Shown: positions 1 to 8,379, counted from the first letter of the stretch. The stretch is DNA of 40,442 nt from Gammaproteobacteria bacterium (GCA_016874235.1 VGUJ01000015.1:1-40442); one strand, 5' to 3'. Made by a program: numbers and translations. The notes: a model not told the origin generated them from the sequence alone.

Positions 1-708
1 GAAGCAGCGAAGGCCTGCATCGGCGTCGTCCCGCAGGAGCTGAATCTCAATCAGTTTGAAACGCCCGAGACCATCGTCGTCAATCAGGCTGGGTTCTATG
101 GCATTCCGCGGCGAGTCGCCGGCGAGCGGGCAGAGAAGTATCTCAAGCAGCTGTCGCTTTGGGACAAACGCCACAAAATGACGCGCACCCTGTCGGGGGG
201 CATGAAGCGCAGGCTGATGATTGCGCGGGCACTCGTTCATGAGCCACGGTTGCTTATCCTCGATGAGCCGACCGCAGGCGTCGATATCGAGATTCGACGT
301 TCGATGTGGGATTTTCTCCGCGAGCTCAATGCGGCCGGAACCACCATTATTTTGACGACGCACTATCTCGAGGAGGCAGAGAGTCTCTGTCGGAATATCG
401 CCATCATCGACCGTGGTCGTATCGCCGAGTCCGATCGCATGGATCGTTTGCTACTCAAGCTGCACACGGAATCATTTGTTCTCAGTCTCCGTGAGGCAGT
501 GGGCACCGTACCGTCTGTACCCGGGTACGACATCCGCCTCGTCGATCCCCACACTCTCGAAGTGGAGGTGAGTAAAGATCGAGACCTGAACGATCTGTTC
601 GCCTATCTCTCCACCGAGCGTATTCACGTCGTCACCTTGCGAAACAAGGTCAATCGACTCGAAGAGATCTTCATGCGACTCGTCGATAAGTCTGGAGCCG
701 CGGCATGA
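1..708 (+). CDS. yadG: ABC transporter ATP-binding protein YadG (5' end outside the window)
   Basis: This is the ATPase subunit of an ABC-2 type exporter. The reading frame is open from the first base, so the N-terminus and Walker A lie upstream. The visible part holds the Q-loop (VVPQE, residues 9-13 of the visible part), the signature LSGGM (64-68), Walker B LLILDEPT (84-91) and the H-loop TTHYLEEAE. The sequence closely resembles E. coli YadG, including VNQAG and the LxLW segment before the signature. The stop overlaps the next start as ATGA, so the permease is translationally coupled. The substrate is unknown in this family. Identity is sure; the role is that of the family. Confidence 0.93.
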   Translation, partial: EAAKACIGVVPQELNLNQFETPETIVVNQAGFYGIPRRVAGERAEKYLKQLSLWDKRHKMTRTLSGGMKRRLMIARALVHEPRLLILDEPTAGVDIEIRRSMWDFLRELNAAGTTIILTTHYLEEAESLCRNIAIIDRGRIAESDRMDRLLLKLHTESFVLSLREAVGTVPSVPGYDIRLVDPHTLEVEVSKDRDLNDLFAYLSTERIHVVTLRNKVNRLEEIFMRLVDKSGAAA

Positions 709-1487
709 GCGCAGGATTCGCGAGCGTTCGTTGGATCGGTTTTCAGACTATCGTGATGCGGGAGTTTGGACGCATCATCCGCATCTGGGGTCAGACGATC
801 GTTCCATCCGCGGTGACGGCAGCACTCTATTTCGTGATCTTCGGCAGCCTGATCGGCCGTCGCATCGGCCAGATGGATGGCGTCGATTACATGCAGTACA
901 TCGCGCCTGGACTCATCATGATGGCGGTCATCACCAATGCCTACGCCAACGTTTCTTCTTCATTCTTTGGCGCAAAGTTCCAGAGATTTCTCGAAGAAAT
1001 CAGCGTCTCGCCACAACCTAACTGGGTGATCATCGCGGGGTATGTTGGTGGCGGAGTATTACGCGGTCTGCTCGTCGGACTCGCAGTCACGATCATTTCG
1101 CTCATTTTTACTCATCTACCGGTACACCATCTTTTTCTGATTCTGGCCGCGGTGCTGCTCACGGCGGTCATTTTCTCTCTGGCTGGGTTCATCAACGGCG
1201 TATTCGCAAAGAATTTTGATCAGGTGAACTGGATCCCGACCTTCATCCTGACCCCGCTCACGTATTTCGGCGGCGTGTTCTACTCGATCAACTTGTTGCC
1301 GGAATGGGCGCGGACGTTGTCGTTCGCAAATCCTGTTCTGCATATGGTCAACGCCTTCCGCTACGGATTTCTTGGGCGTTCCGACGTCGAAGTCGGCCTG
1401 GCCTTCGCCATCATGGTGCTTTCCGCTGTCGTACTTTTCGTGATCGCGCTGTGGTTGATGCAGCGTGGTACGGGTTTGCGCGACTGA
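705..1487 (+). CDS. yadH: ABC-2 type permease YadH
   Basis: This 260-aa inner-membrane permease partners the YadG ATPase directly upstream (4-bp ATGA overlap). It has about six hydrophobic segments, a cytoplasmic N-terminus, and the ABC-2 signature region near residues 180-225, which includes TPLTYFGGVFYS and the following NP. Its length matches E. coli YadH (about 256 aa). YadGH-type exporters are common in proteobacteria, but their cargo is not established. Nothing in the sequence names a substrate. Confidence 0.93.
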   Translation: MSAGFASVRWIGFQTIVMREFGRIIRIWGQTIVPSAVTAALYFVIFGSLIGRRIGQMDGVDYMQYIAPGLIMMAVITNAYANVSSSFFGAKFQRFLEEISVSPQPNWVIIAGYVGGGVLRGLLVGLAVTIISLIFTHLPVHHLFLILAAVLLTAVIFSLAGFINGVFAKNFDQVNWIPTFILTPLTYFGGVFYSINLLPEWARTLSFANPVLHMVNAFRYGFLGRSDVEVGLAFAIMVLSAVVLFVIALWLMQRGTGLRD

Positions 1488-1510
1488 TCTCGACAGCGAT
1501 GGGTTGACTC

Positions 1511-2524
1511 GTGCACGAGGACTTCACTCCACCACGCTGGCTACGCGGCGCCCATGTTCAGTCGATTCTGCCGAGTCTGCCGCTGCGTCGGGCGCTCGTG
1601 GAGCGACGCGCAAGACCTTTACTTACGGCCAGCCGTGAATTGATTCTAGACTGTGGTGACGGGGTGCGACTGCAGGCGTTTTTTTCGCCCGCGCCTGCAG
1701 TACGTACTCGTGGGCCCGAGGAGCCGCAGGACAGGCGGGCGCTCGCCGTACTCTTGCACGGTTGGGAAGGCAGCGCTCAGTCGTTGTATGTGCTTTCGTT
1801 GGCGCAGACGCTGCACGAGAACGGCTTCGATGTCGTCCGGCTCAATCTGCGAGACCATGGCGATACGCACCACCTCAACAAAGAGCTTTTTCATTCCTGT
1901 CGGCTTCCTGAGGTAGTCGGCGCAGTTCGCCGACTGCAGTTTTTGTTTCCCGCGCACCTTCTGACTTTGGCTGGATTTTCCTTGGGCGGAAATTTCATGC
2001 TGCGTGTGGCAGCCGCAGCGCCCGGTGCCGGCATCGAGGTGACTCATGCGGTGGGCGTGTCGCCTGTACTCGATCCGGCAAACTGTCTTGATGCCATGGA
2101 GCGTGGCTGGTCGCTCTATCACGATTACTTTGTTCGAAAATGGCTGCGATCACTTCGATTGAAGCAGCGAGCTTGGCCTGGTGAGTTCACGTTCGACGAT
2201 CTCATCTCGTCACGCAACCTGCGCGAAATGACCCAGGAGCTCGTGTTGAGGCATGCAGGCTACGACGATGTCGACGATTATTTTCGTGGCTATGCCATCA
2301 CCGAGGATCGACTCGCCGATCTGGTAGTGCCTTCGACGCTCATCACCGCCCTCGACGATCCCATCATTCCGGCCGGTGATCTATCGCGGCTCGCAAAGCC
2401 TTCCGCCCTCAAAGTGATTGTCACCGAAACAGGCGGGCACTGCGGATTTTTCGATTCCTTGACGGGACCTGGGTGGGCCGACCGATTGATTCTGCGCGAG
2501 TTGCAGCAGTCTGCGGCCGCATGA
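1511..2524 (+). CDS. yheT: Alpha/beta-hydrolase, YheT family
   Basis: This 337-aa alpha/beta-fold hydrolase belongs to the YheT/COG0429 group (predicted esterase). The N-terminal PPRWLRGAHVQSI is the family hallmark. The nucleophile elbow is GFSLGG (155-160, Ser157). HGWEGS (83-88) sits at the oxyanion side, the acid is Asp282 or Asp283 in ALDDPIIP, and the catalytic His is His310 in GGHCG. The start is a GTG, 23 bp after yadH, so it is probably in the same transcript. There is no signal peptide, so it should be cytosolic. The natural substrate of the family is unclear. Confidence 0.88.
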   Translation: MHEDFTPPRWLRGAHVQSILPSLPLRRALVERRARPLLTASRELILDCGDGVRLQAFFSPAPAVRTRGPEEPQDRRALAVLLHGWEGSAQSLYVLSLAQTLHENGFDVVRLNLRDHGDTHHLNKELFHSCRLPEVVGAVRRLQFLFPAHLLTLAGFSLGGNFMLRVAAAAPGAGIEVTHAVGVSPVLDPANCLDAMERGWSLYHDYFVRKWLRSLRLKQRAWPGEFTFDDLISSRNLREMTQELVLRHAGYDDVDDYFRGYAITEDRLADLVVPSTLITALDDPIIPAGDLSRLAKPSALKVIVTETGGHCGFFDSLTGPGWADRLILRELQQSAAA

Positions 2525-2538
2525 CCTAGAATCGGCGA

Positions 2539-3294
2539 ATGCTCCGCCGGTCATCCTGTATCGTCCTGCTCATCGTCCTCGCCGTGCTCGGCGGTTGCGG
2601 CGAGTTGCAGGATTGGCGCAGTACCCAGCGTGCCGATACCCTCGAGGCATACGAATTGTTCGTCGCACGCTATCCGCAGAGCCAATATGTTCCGGTGGCG
2701 CTGCGACGCCTCACTGACCTCGTGGAGCAGCGCGATTGGCTGATTGCCACGGAGTCCGACACGGCGGCGGGGTATCGTGCGTTCATCAATACCCATCCCA
2801 AGGGACGGTGGACCCGGGAGGCACGAGTTCGTCTGCAGAATTTTTTGACGACGCCAGGGGTTCTCGGGCCGGCGGCTCTTGAGCCCTCCGAACCTCCGCC
2901 TGCAATGTTGCCGGAAGAGCCTGGGCCGATGTCGATGGGGGCGGAGCAGGACGATGTCCCGCTCGGGGCGACATCCGGTGCCCGTGAGCAGTCACCTGAA
3001 TTCGACAGTCCGCCGCCGGTTCCTGCCGCCTTGGTCGAGCCTGCACCGGTGACCCATCGAATTCAGTTGGGGGCTTACTCGAGTCGTATCAAAGCGCTCG
3101 AAGCATGGCGCGAGGTTCGCGCCCGACATACTGAGCTGCAGGGTCTCGTCTCCCAAGTGATCGTGGGCTCAAATGGGCAGGTCGATATCTATCGGCTCCA
3201 GGCGAGCGTGGCGAGTGAGGAACGCGCGCGCGAGGTGTGTCGGGTGCTCGTCGCGGCGCGTCAGGGCTGTGTGTACGTCGCGCCGGGTCGGTGA
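2539..3294 (+). CDS. SPOR-domain lipoprotein with TPR-like repeats
   Basis: This 251-aa predicted lipoprotein has a lipobox ending LGGC with the acylated Cys20. Residues 33-57 and 75-100 are two similar helical repeats of TPR character (AYELFVARYPQS and GYRAFINTHPKG), as in outer-membrane assembly lipoproteins. A Pro/Glu-rich linker (110-170) follows. The C-terminal SPOR domain (about 172-249) begins HRIQLGAYSS. SPOR domains bind glycan strands stripped of peptides, usually at the division septum. The gene starts 14 bp after yheT and ends 30 bp before an ExeA-like ATPase. The domain calls are good; the specific role is unknown. It may act with the ATPase next door. Confidence 0.85.
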   Translation: MLRRSSCIVLLIVLAVLGGCGELQDWRSTQRADTLEAYELFVARYPQSQYVPVALRRLTDLVEQRDWLIATESDTAAGYRAFINTHPKGRWTREARVRLQNFLTTPGVLGPAALEPSEPPPAMLPEEPGPMSMGAEQDDVPLGATSGAREQSPEFDSPPPVPAALVEPAPVTHRIQLGAYSSRIKALEAWREVRARHTELQGLVSQVIVGSNGQVDIYRLQASVASEERAREVCRVLVAARQGCVYVAPGR

Positions 3295-3324
3295 GACGGG
3301 CGCGCTTCGGGCACCCTCCTCATC

Positions 3325-4224
3325 ATGTACGAAAATTTCTTTGGTCTGACTGAGCCGCCGTTCTCGATCACGCCCGATCCGCGTTATCTCTACCCGAGTA
3401 GTCGTCATATCGAAGCGATCGGGCACCTGTTCTATGGTGTGAGCGCCGCCGGCGGCTTCATCCAACTGACTGGCGAAGTAGGTACCGGCAAAACGACGGT
3501 CGTACGATCCTTGCTGGCGCGAGAGCCCGCCGATGTGGACATCGCGCTCATTCTCAATCCTCGTCTCACGGTTCCGGAGTTTTTGCAGACGATTTGCGAG
3601 GAGCTCGGTGTGGCGCTTCCGCCCGACTCAAAATCGAGCGTCAAGACCCTAGTCGATGCATTGACGACCAGGCTACTCGAGGCTCATGCCGCCGGTCGGC
3701 GTGTGGCCGTGCTGATCGACGAAGCGCATTTGCTCGAGCGCGACGTCCTGGAGCAAGTTCGTTTGCTGACTAACATCGAAACGGCAACTCGGAAGTTGCT
3801 GCAAATCATCCTGATCGGGCAGCCCGAGTTGCGCGAGTTACTGGCGCGCGAAGATATGCGTCAGGTCGCGCAGCGGATCACCGGGCGCTTGCATCTCGAT
3901 CCGCTTTCCGAGGGCGAGACGGCGGCCTACGTCAGGCATCGTCTTCGCGTCGCAGGAGCTACACACGAGATTTTTACTCCCCGGGCCTTGCGCGAGTTAC
4001 ATCGTCAGGCGGGGGGTCTGCCAAGACTCGTCAATGTCATCGCGGATCGGGCGATGCTTGGTGCGTATGCCAAAGATCGCCATGACGTAACGCCTGCGCT
4101 GGTTCGAGCGGCCGCCATCGAGGTTTCGGGTGTCGAACCGCGATCCCGCAACTGGGCGTGGCTTGCCGTGATCGCAACCGCGGTCGTGATTGCAGTCAGC
4201 GTGACGATATACCTTCAGATCTGA
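3325..4224 (+). CDS. ExeA/DamX-like AAA ATPase with C-terminal membrane anchor
   Basis: This 299-aa ATPase belongs to the ExeA/GspA-MshM-DamX family. The N-terminus MYENFFGLTEPPFSITPDP is diagnostic. Walker A is GEVGTGKT (50-57) and Walker B is VLIDEAHL (129-136). A single transmembrane helix occupies 276-297 and the protein ends directly after it. Full ExeA and DamX proteins continue into a periplasmic peptidoglycan-binding or SPOR domain, which is missing here. The gene upstream encodes a separate SPOR lipoprotein. Possible roles are septum or envelope remodelling, or secretin or pilus assembly; no secretion genes are nearby. The 3' end overlaps the convergent nucleoside hydrolase gene by 10 bp. 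Confidence 0.87.
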   Translation: MYENFFGLTEPPFSITPDPRYLYPSSRHIEAIGHLFYGVSAAGGFIQLTGEVGTGKTTVVRSLLAREPADVDIALILNPRLTVPEFLQTICEELGVALPPDSKSSVKTLVDALTTRLLEAHAAGRRVAVLIDEAHLLERDVLEQVRLLTNIETATRKLLQIILIGQPELRELLAREDMRQVAQRITGRLHLDPLSEGETAAYVRHRLRVAGATHEIFTPRALRELHRQAGGLPRLVNVIADRAMLGAYAKDRHDVTPALVRAAAIEVSGVEPRSRNWAWLAVIATAVVIAVSVTIYLQI

Positions 4225-5150
4225 AAAACACGGTTGATCAAAGAAAACACGCCGTCCGCATTGGCCCGCACGGCCCATCGCACGTTCTGCTCGCGATCCG
4301 CTCTTGGGCGAAACTCCACTGCCGTATGTCCGAGCGTAAGCGGTGACTCGGTCTCGACGTCCACGTGACACGGTATAAACTCGAAAAGCTCGGTCTGGAT
4401 CAACCACACGATGGGACATGGGTCGTGTAACGGGGATCCATACTCCCGCGGTCCGTTGGCAGGCAGCGCGTTCGAGAACTCGATGAGCTGAGCTGCCGCG
4501 CGTGCGATCGGCGTGCCGATCGCTGAAAGCGTTGCGGTGCGAGCGGGCGTAGCCCGAACCTGATGCGTCGCATCGAGACCGAACGCCCACACCCGTGGCC
4601 CGGCGTTGAAGATCTTCTGTGCCGCGTGGGGATCGGCATAGATGTTGTATTCCGCCGAGGCGGTGATGTTTCCACCCTCGCTTCTCGCGCCTCCCATGAT
4701 GACGAATTCCTTGATCCCCTTCACGCATCGTGGTTCGCGCTGCAGGGCTGTGGCGACGTTGGTCATCGGGCCGGTGATGACAAGCGACATGCTTTCAGGT
4801 GCGGCATCGATCAAGGTACGAACCAGAAAGTCGACGGCGTGCTCAGAGGACACGTGGTGAGTCAGCGCGCGGATGGGTAAGTCGCCAAGGCCCGACTCTC
4901 CGTGGAAGTGCCCGGCCTCAATAGGATCGCGCACGAGCGGCTTCGTGCAACCCGAAAAAATTGGAACATCGAGTCGACCAACGATTTCGCGAATGACGCA
5001 GGCGTTTCGAGCCGTGAGCTCCGCTGAGACATTCCCCGCCACGGTCGTGACACCGAGTAAGTCGATTTCATGCTTTGCCGACAAGGCGAGCAACAGTGCC
5101 ACGCCGTCGTCGACACCCGGGTCGCAATCAAAAATGACTTTTCGCTTCAT
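4215..5150 (-). CDS. Inosine-uridine preferring nucleoside hydrolase
   Basis: This 311-aa enzyme hydrolyses the N-glycosidic bond of nucleosides for purine or pyrimidine salvage. The calcium-binding motif DCDPGVDD spans residues 8-15. TGPMTN (127-131), AEYN-IYADP (167-174) and LHDP (His242, Asp243) are the other family motifs. The start at MKRKVIF is chosen because its ATG overlaps the upstream stop as ATGA, and the calcium motif sits at the usual distance from it. An open frame runs 45 codons further upstream but has no family similarity. It is the last gene of a five-gene run. The exact base preference cannot be read from sequence. Confidence 0.92.
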   Translation of the reverse strand: MKRKVIFDCDPGVDDGVALLLALSAKHEIDLLGVTTVAGNVSAELTARNACVIREIVGRLDVPIFSGCTKPLVRDPIEAGHFHGESGLGDLPIRALTHHVSSEHAVDFLVRTLIDAAPESMSLVITGPMTNVATALQREPRCVKGIKEFVIMGGARSEGGNITASAEYNIYADPHAAQKIFNAGPRVWAFGLDATHQVRATPARTATLSAIGTPIARAAAQLIEFSNALPANGPREYGSPLHDPCPIVWLIQTELFEFIPCHVDVETESPLTLGHTAVEFRPRADREQNVRWAVRANADGVFSLINRVFQI

Positions 5151-6187
5151 TCGACACGATTGATGTCGTCGGATCGAGTGCGGGGTGGTGGAAAACCCGA
5201 TCCAGCGATTCTCGGTCCGAGCCATGAAAGTAAGGCGTCGATATCGCCGCGATCGCCCACGGCACGATAGTTGATTTCTCGCCAACCGGGGTTGGGTGAA
5301 CCCTCCGCGATGGCAAACTCGAAGACGTACGCAGGTTCCTGACCCATCCGCAGATCAGCAATCGTTGCTTGATTGTCTCGTTGAACGACACGAAAGAATC
5401 CGTGACTGAACCATGCCATGCGCTCAAGCCCCCAATTCCCGCGTAGAGAGTCGAAGAGCGAGCGATCGCTCTCAAATCGATCAAAACGAATCGTCCCTGG
5501 TTGATCAAGAAGTGAGTAGAAGCCCTCGTGGTAAACGGCTCCACTGGGTTGCATCGCGACGATACGCCATAGCAGGGTGTTGAAGGCGGTTGCGGTGACG
5601 AGCAGCCGCTCGAACTCGATACCCTGCGCCGCGAGACTATGCTCCGCCGCTCGAGTGGCAAGGGCTTGTGCGGTGATACTCCAGCCGAGATAGGCCACCG
5701 CAATACCGAGCCCGATGTTTGTCCAGCGATGTCGTCGCACTCCACGCGATACGCCAGTCGCAATCAGCCCCGCGATCAAAGGGATCGTGAACAACGGATC
5801 GATGATGAAGACACTTCCGATGCCGTAGGGTGTGTCGACGAAAGGTTGAAAGAGTTGAGTGCCGTAGATCGTCATGACATCCAGCAGCGGATGCGTGAAC
5901 AAGACGAGAAAGGTCGCGAGCCACCATCGACGAAATAGCCCTCGGTCCCGGAGTGAGATGAGCCACGCGAGCGCAGGCGAAATCAACGTCAAGTAAAAGA
6001 GGGAATGACTTTCGGCGCGATGAAAGGTCATGTTGCGGATCGGATCACCGTGATCGATCAGCGAATCAAGATCGGGCAGCGTGCCGCAAACTCCGCCCCA
6101 TAAGGCCGATTTCCAGACGTGCGCGCGTCGTCGCATGACCGCAACGCCCACTGCAGCACCCAATGCAAACTGCGACAGTGAATCCAT
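5147..6187 (-). CDS. Inner-membrane metal-dependent hydrolase, YdjM/DUF457 family
   Basis: This 346-aa membrane protein starts MDSLSQFALGAAVGVA and continues with LPDLDSL, HRAESHSLF and THPLLDVMTIYG, the His/Asp motifs of the YbcI/YdjM (DUF457) predicted metal-dependent hydrolases. There are about five membrane segments in the first 190 residues, followed by a C-terminal soluble part of about 150 residues. The family function is not established; E. coli YdjM is LexA-regulated, but I saw no LexA box here. It is coupled to the nucleoside hydrolase by a 4-bp overlap and lies 9 bp after the aldo/keto reductase. Confidence 0.85.
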   Translation of the reverse strand: MDSLSQFALGAAVGVAVMRRRAHVWKSALWGGVCGTLPDLDSLIDHGDPIRNMTFHRAESHSLFYLTLISPALAWLISLRDRGLFRRWWLATFLVLFTHPLLDVMTIYGTQLFQPFVDTPYGIGSVFIIDPLFTIPLIAGLIATGVSRGVRRHRWTNIGLGIAVAYLGWSITAQALATRAAEHSLAAQGIEFERLLVTATAFNTLLWRIVAMQPSGAVYHEGFYSLLDQPGTIRFDRFESDRSLFDSLRGNWGLERMAWFSHGFFRVVQRDNQATIADLRMGQEPAYVFEFAIAEGSPNPGWREINYRAVGDRGDIDALLSWLGPRIAGSGFPPPRTRSDDINRVE

Positions 6188-6196
6188 ATGTCGAGA

Positions 6197-7150
6197 TCAG
6201 CCGGGCAGGCTATCCCAGAACTCTTCCATACGCTGACGCATCGCAGTGTCCGGTAATCGTCCTTGCGCCGCTCCGAGGTTGTCTTCGAGATTGGCGATTT
6301 TGGTCATACCGGGAATCGCACACGTGACAGCCGGATGAGAAAGCACGTACTTCAACAAGAACTGACCCCAGCTGCGTGCGTCAAAGTCGGCGGCCCATGA
6401 AGGCAAGGACTGACCGCGGACTCGCGCGAAGAGGTTTCCGTCACGCCGACCCCCAAAAGGAAGGTTGATCAGGACGGCGATACCTCGCTCAGCCGCGAGG
6501 GGCAAAATCTGCTCCGCAGCGCCACGATTGCCTAGGGAGTAGTCGACTTGGATGAAATCGAGCGACTCTGAACGCATGAGTCGAACGATCTCTGGATACT
6601 GCTCGTCGCGCGAGGTCGTCACACCGACATATCGAACACGTTTTTGGGCGACCCATTCGCGAATGAGCGGTAGCAAAACGTCCGTACCGATGAGGTTGTG
6701 AACCTGCATGAGCTCAATGAAATCCGTTTGCAGTCGTCGCATGGACTCCTCCATGCTGGCGATCCCTTCCTCGCGAGTCTTGTTAGGTGCGGTGACTTTA
6801 GTCGCAAGGAATGCTTGGGGTCGGTTGCCGATTTCGGCGAGCAACTCGCCGATGACTCGTTCCGATTCGCGGTAGAGCGGCGCCGTGTCGATGACGCGCA
6901 GACCCGAGCCGGTCAAGCGCTCGAGCACTACGCGACGAGCCGCTCGCTCCTCGGGCGTGGTCGGACTGTAGTTGTTGGTCCCTACGCCGATGACGGGTAA
7001 TCGTTCGCCGCTGGACGGAATACGTCGATGCAGCAGCGCATCCGCTGCGAACACCACCGTTGCACCGCCGAGACTGGTGACGAGGCCCGAAGCCAGAGCC
7101 AGTTGAATGGCCGTCCGACGGTCGAGGAGTTCGTGACTGCGTTCGAGCAT
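6197..7150 (-). CDS. Aldo/keto reductase with twin-arginine-like leader
   Basis: This 317-aa protein has an aldo/keto reductase barrel from about residue 50. The catalytic tetrad is complete: Asp88 (VIDTAP), Tyr93 (LYRESE), Lys118 (LATKV) and His151 (QVHN). The first 40 residues are extra. They contain Arg11-Arg12, then a hydrophobic run and a possible cleavage site VFAAD, which resembles a Tat or lipid-facing export leader, although the motif DRRTAIQ is not a perfect Tat consensus. NAD(P)H-dependent enzymes are unusual outside the cytoplasm, so the leader could be a membrane anchor. It is the third gene of the minus-strand run. The substrate is unknown. Confidence 0.87.
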   Translation of the reverse strand: MLERSHELLDRRTAIQLALASGLVTSLGGATVVFAADALLHRRIPSSGERLPVIGVGTNNYSPTTPEERAARRVVLERLTGSGLRVIDTAPLYRESERVIGELLAEIGNRPQAFLATKVTAPNKTREEGIASMEESMRRLQTDFIELMQVHNLIGTDVLLPLIREWVAQKRVRYVGVTTSRDEQYPEIVRLMRSESLDFIQVDYSLGNRGAAEQILPLAAERGIAVLINLPFGGRRDGNLFARVRGQSLPSWAADFDARSWGQFLLKYVLSHPAVTCAIPGMTKIANLEDNLGAAQGRLPDTAMRQRMEEFWDSLPG

Positions 7151-7180
7151 GATCGATAGCCTCCTTACAAAGGACGCCGA

Positions 7181-7909
7181 TCAAACAGCCAGCAAGGCGT
7201 GAGGCTGAGGCGGCGCGAGATCCCGGGATGCGGCATGCAGCAAACCCCAGGCGAGGCAAAGGTTGGACGAAATCACCGGGATCGGCAACTCGTCGCGAAG
7301 GATACGCAAGGCTCGAAGCGTCGGCATGCCGGTTCCGCTCAAGACCAACGCGTCAGCGCCCGCGCAATGGAGACTACGCACGGCCGCGAGCGCATGATCA
7401 CTCGTCATTTCATAGATGGCGTGAGTATCCGTGAGCGTCGGGTCGACACGCTCTTTGGCGACGACTTCGATCCCTGCTCGCGCCCAATAGGTGTAACCCG
7501 CTTCGGCCAATGAGACCGGATAGGGCGAGACTAAGGCGATCCGTTGGGCCCCGAGTGTTTGCAGCGCACGCCGGATCGCCTGTGCCGCCGTGATGACGGG
7601 AATCCCGCTTCGCTGAATCGCCTCGACGGTCAGCCGATCTTCGAGCTCGGGCCCGGCTCTGTAACTCGAGCCGGTGCAGCCGAAGCCGAAGGCGGCAAGT
7701 CGCAGATGACCGAACGTCGCCATCGCCTCGGGGATATGGCGAATGTAATGATCGAGTCGGGTTTCAACGTCCGGGGCCGGGTGCGACAGCCGCGTGGCAT
7801 AGAGCTCGATGCCCTCGGGGAAGAGAGTTCGTAGCTCGGGTTCGACCGTAGGGTTGGCCTGCGGCACTGCCACACCCAGGCGGGCGAGAGCGCCGTAGTC
7901 CGGTGTCAT
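7181..7909 (-). CDS. Asp/Glu racemase-superfamily enzyme (maleate isomerase / arylmalonate decarboxylase type)
   Basis: This 242-aa protein has the two-lobed Asp/Glu racemase fold. LGVAVPQANPTVEPE opens the maleate-isomerase/decarboxylase branch. The first catalytic position is Cys78 in GFGCTGSSY. The second, normally Cys in racemases and isomerases, is Gly192 in VLSGTGMPT. With one cysteine it cannot run the standard two-thiol racemisation; it could be a decarboxylase-like or isomerase-like enzyme. The start overlaps the upstream stop by 4 bp (ATGA), and an aldo/keto reductase follows after 30 bp. Family is clear; reaction is not. Confidence 0.83.
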   Translation of the reverse strand: MTPDYGALARLGVAVPQANPTVEPELRTLFPEGIELYATRLSHPAPDVETRLDHYIRHIPEAMATFGHLRLAAFGFGCTGSSYRAGPELEDRLTVEAIQRSGIPVITAAQAIRRALQTLGAQRIALVSPYPVSLAEAGYTYWARAGIEVVAKERVDPTLTDTHAIYEMTSDHALAAVRSLHCAGADALVLSGTGMPTLRALRILRDELPIPVISSNLCLAWGLLHAASRDLAPPQPHALLAV

Positions 7910-8286
7910 TCGCAGAGACTTTCGAGATAGCCCTGCGCGACGGGCGACAGACGCTTCATGGCCAGAGCACGCGCCTTCGGGGCGTCGATCAGGTGCTCGA
8001 GAGGGCCCGAAACGAGCATTCGACGGACCTGCGGGTCTTTGCGGGACACGGCAGCCATCTTGTTGAGTACGGTGAACCCGCGATAGATCTTCGCGCGCGG
8101 CGCGCGACGGTTTTCGATGGAACGGGCGAGGTACTGACCGAAGCGACTATAGAGAAAATAGTCGTCGTCACCGACGTCGAAACGGGCTTCCGCGAAAAAA
8201 TCGGGAAAATTCTTCTCGAGGTATTGGTTGACCTTGAGGAGACGGGGTCCAGGCTCGTCGGATTGCGACGCTACGTGTTTCTTCAT
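7906..8286 (-). CDS. Conserved-looking hypothetical protein, 126 aa
   Basis: I do not recognise this family. The 126-residue soluble protein has no signal peptide or membrane segment. It has a charged N-terminus, an acidic aromatic stretch around residues 37-47 (DVGDDDYFLYS), and a basic C-terminal half with KARALAMKRLSP. It is real because it starts the minus-strand run, ends in a 4-bp overlap with the racemase-fold gene, and has a usable promoter upstream (8317-8345). Its position suggests it belongs with the enzymes that follow. Confidence 0.7.
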   Translation of the reverse strand: MKKHVASQSDEPGPRLLKVNQYLEKNFPDFFAEARFDVGDDDYFLYSRFGQYLARSIENRRAPRAKIYRGFTVLNKMAAVSRKDPQVRRMLVSGPLEHLIDAPKARALAMKRLSPVAQGYLESLCE

Positions 8287-8316
8287 CTCTACTTGTTACA
8301 CCTCGCAATGCGCGCG

Positions 8317-8345
8317 AAAGTAAGGCACACCGACCTCAAGTGCAA
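8317..8345 (-). promoter_or_regulatory. Candidate sigma-70 promoter for the 8286-4215 gene run
   Basis: Read on the minus strand, TTGCAC (8345-8340) and TACTTT (8322-8317) are separated by 17 bases and lie 30 bases before the first start codon. Each box keeps three of six consensus bases, so this is a modest candidate. The interval 8287-8379 is divergent and must also serve the SDR gene. Confidence 0.35.
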
Positions 8346-8379
8346 TACCTTTACAAAAATTTTTTCGGAGTGAAGAAGC

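Noticed and set aside
3997-4728. A 243-codon minus-strand frame across the exeA-like and nucleoside hydrolase genes
   Set aside because: It overlaps two well-supported genes and has a low-complexity, Arg-rich translation.
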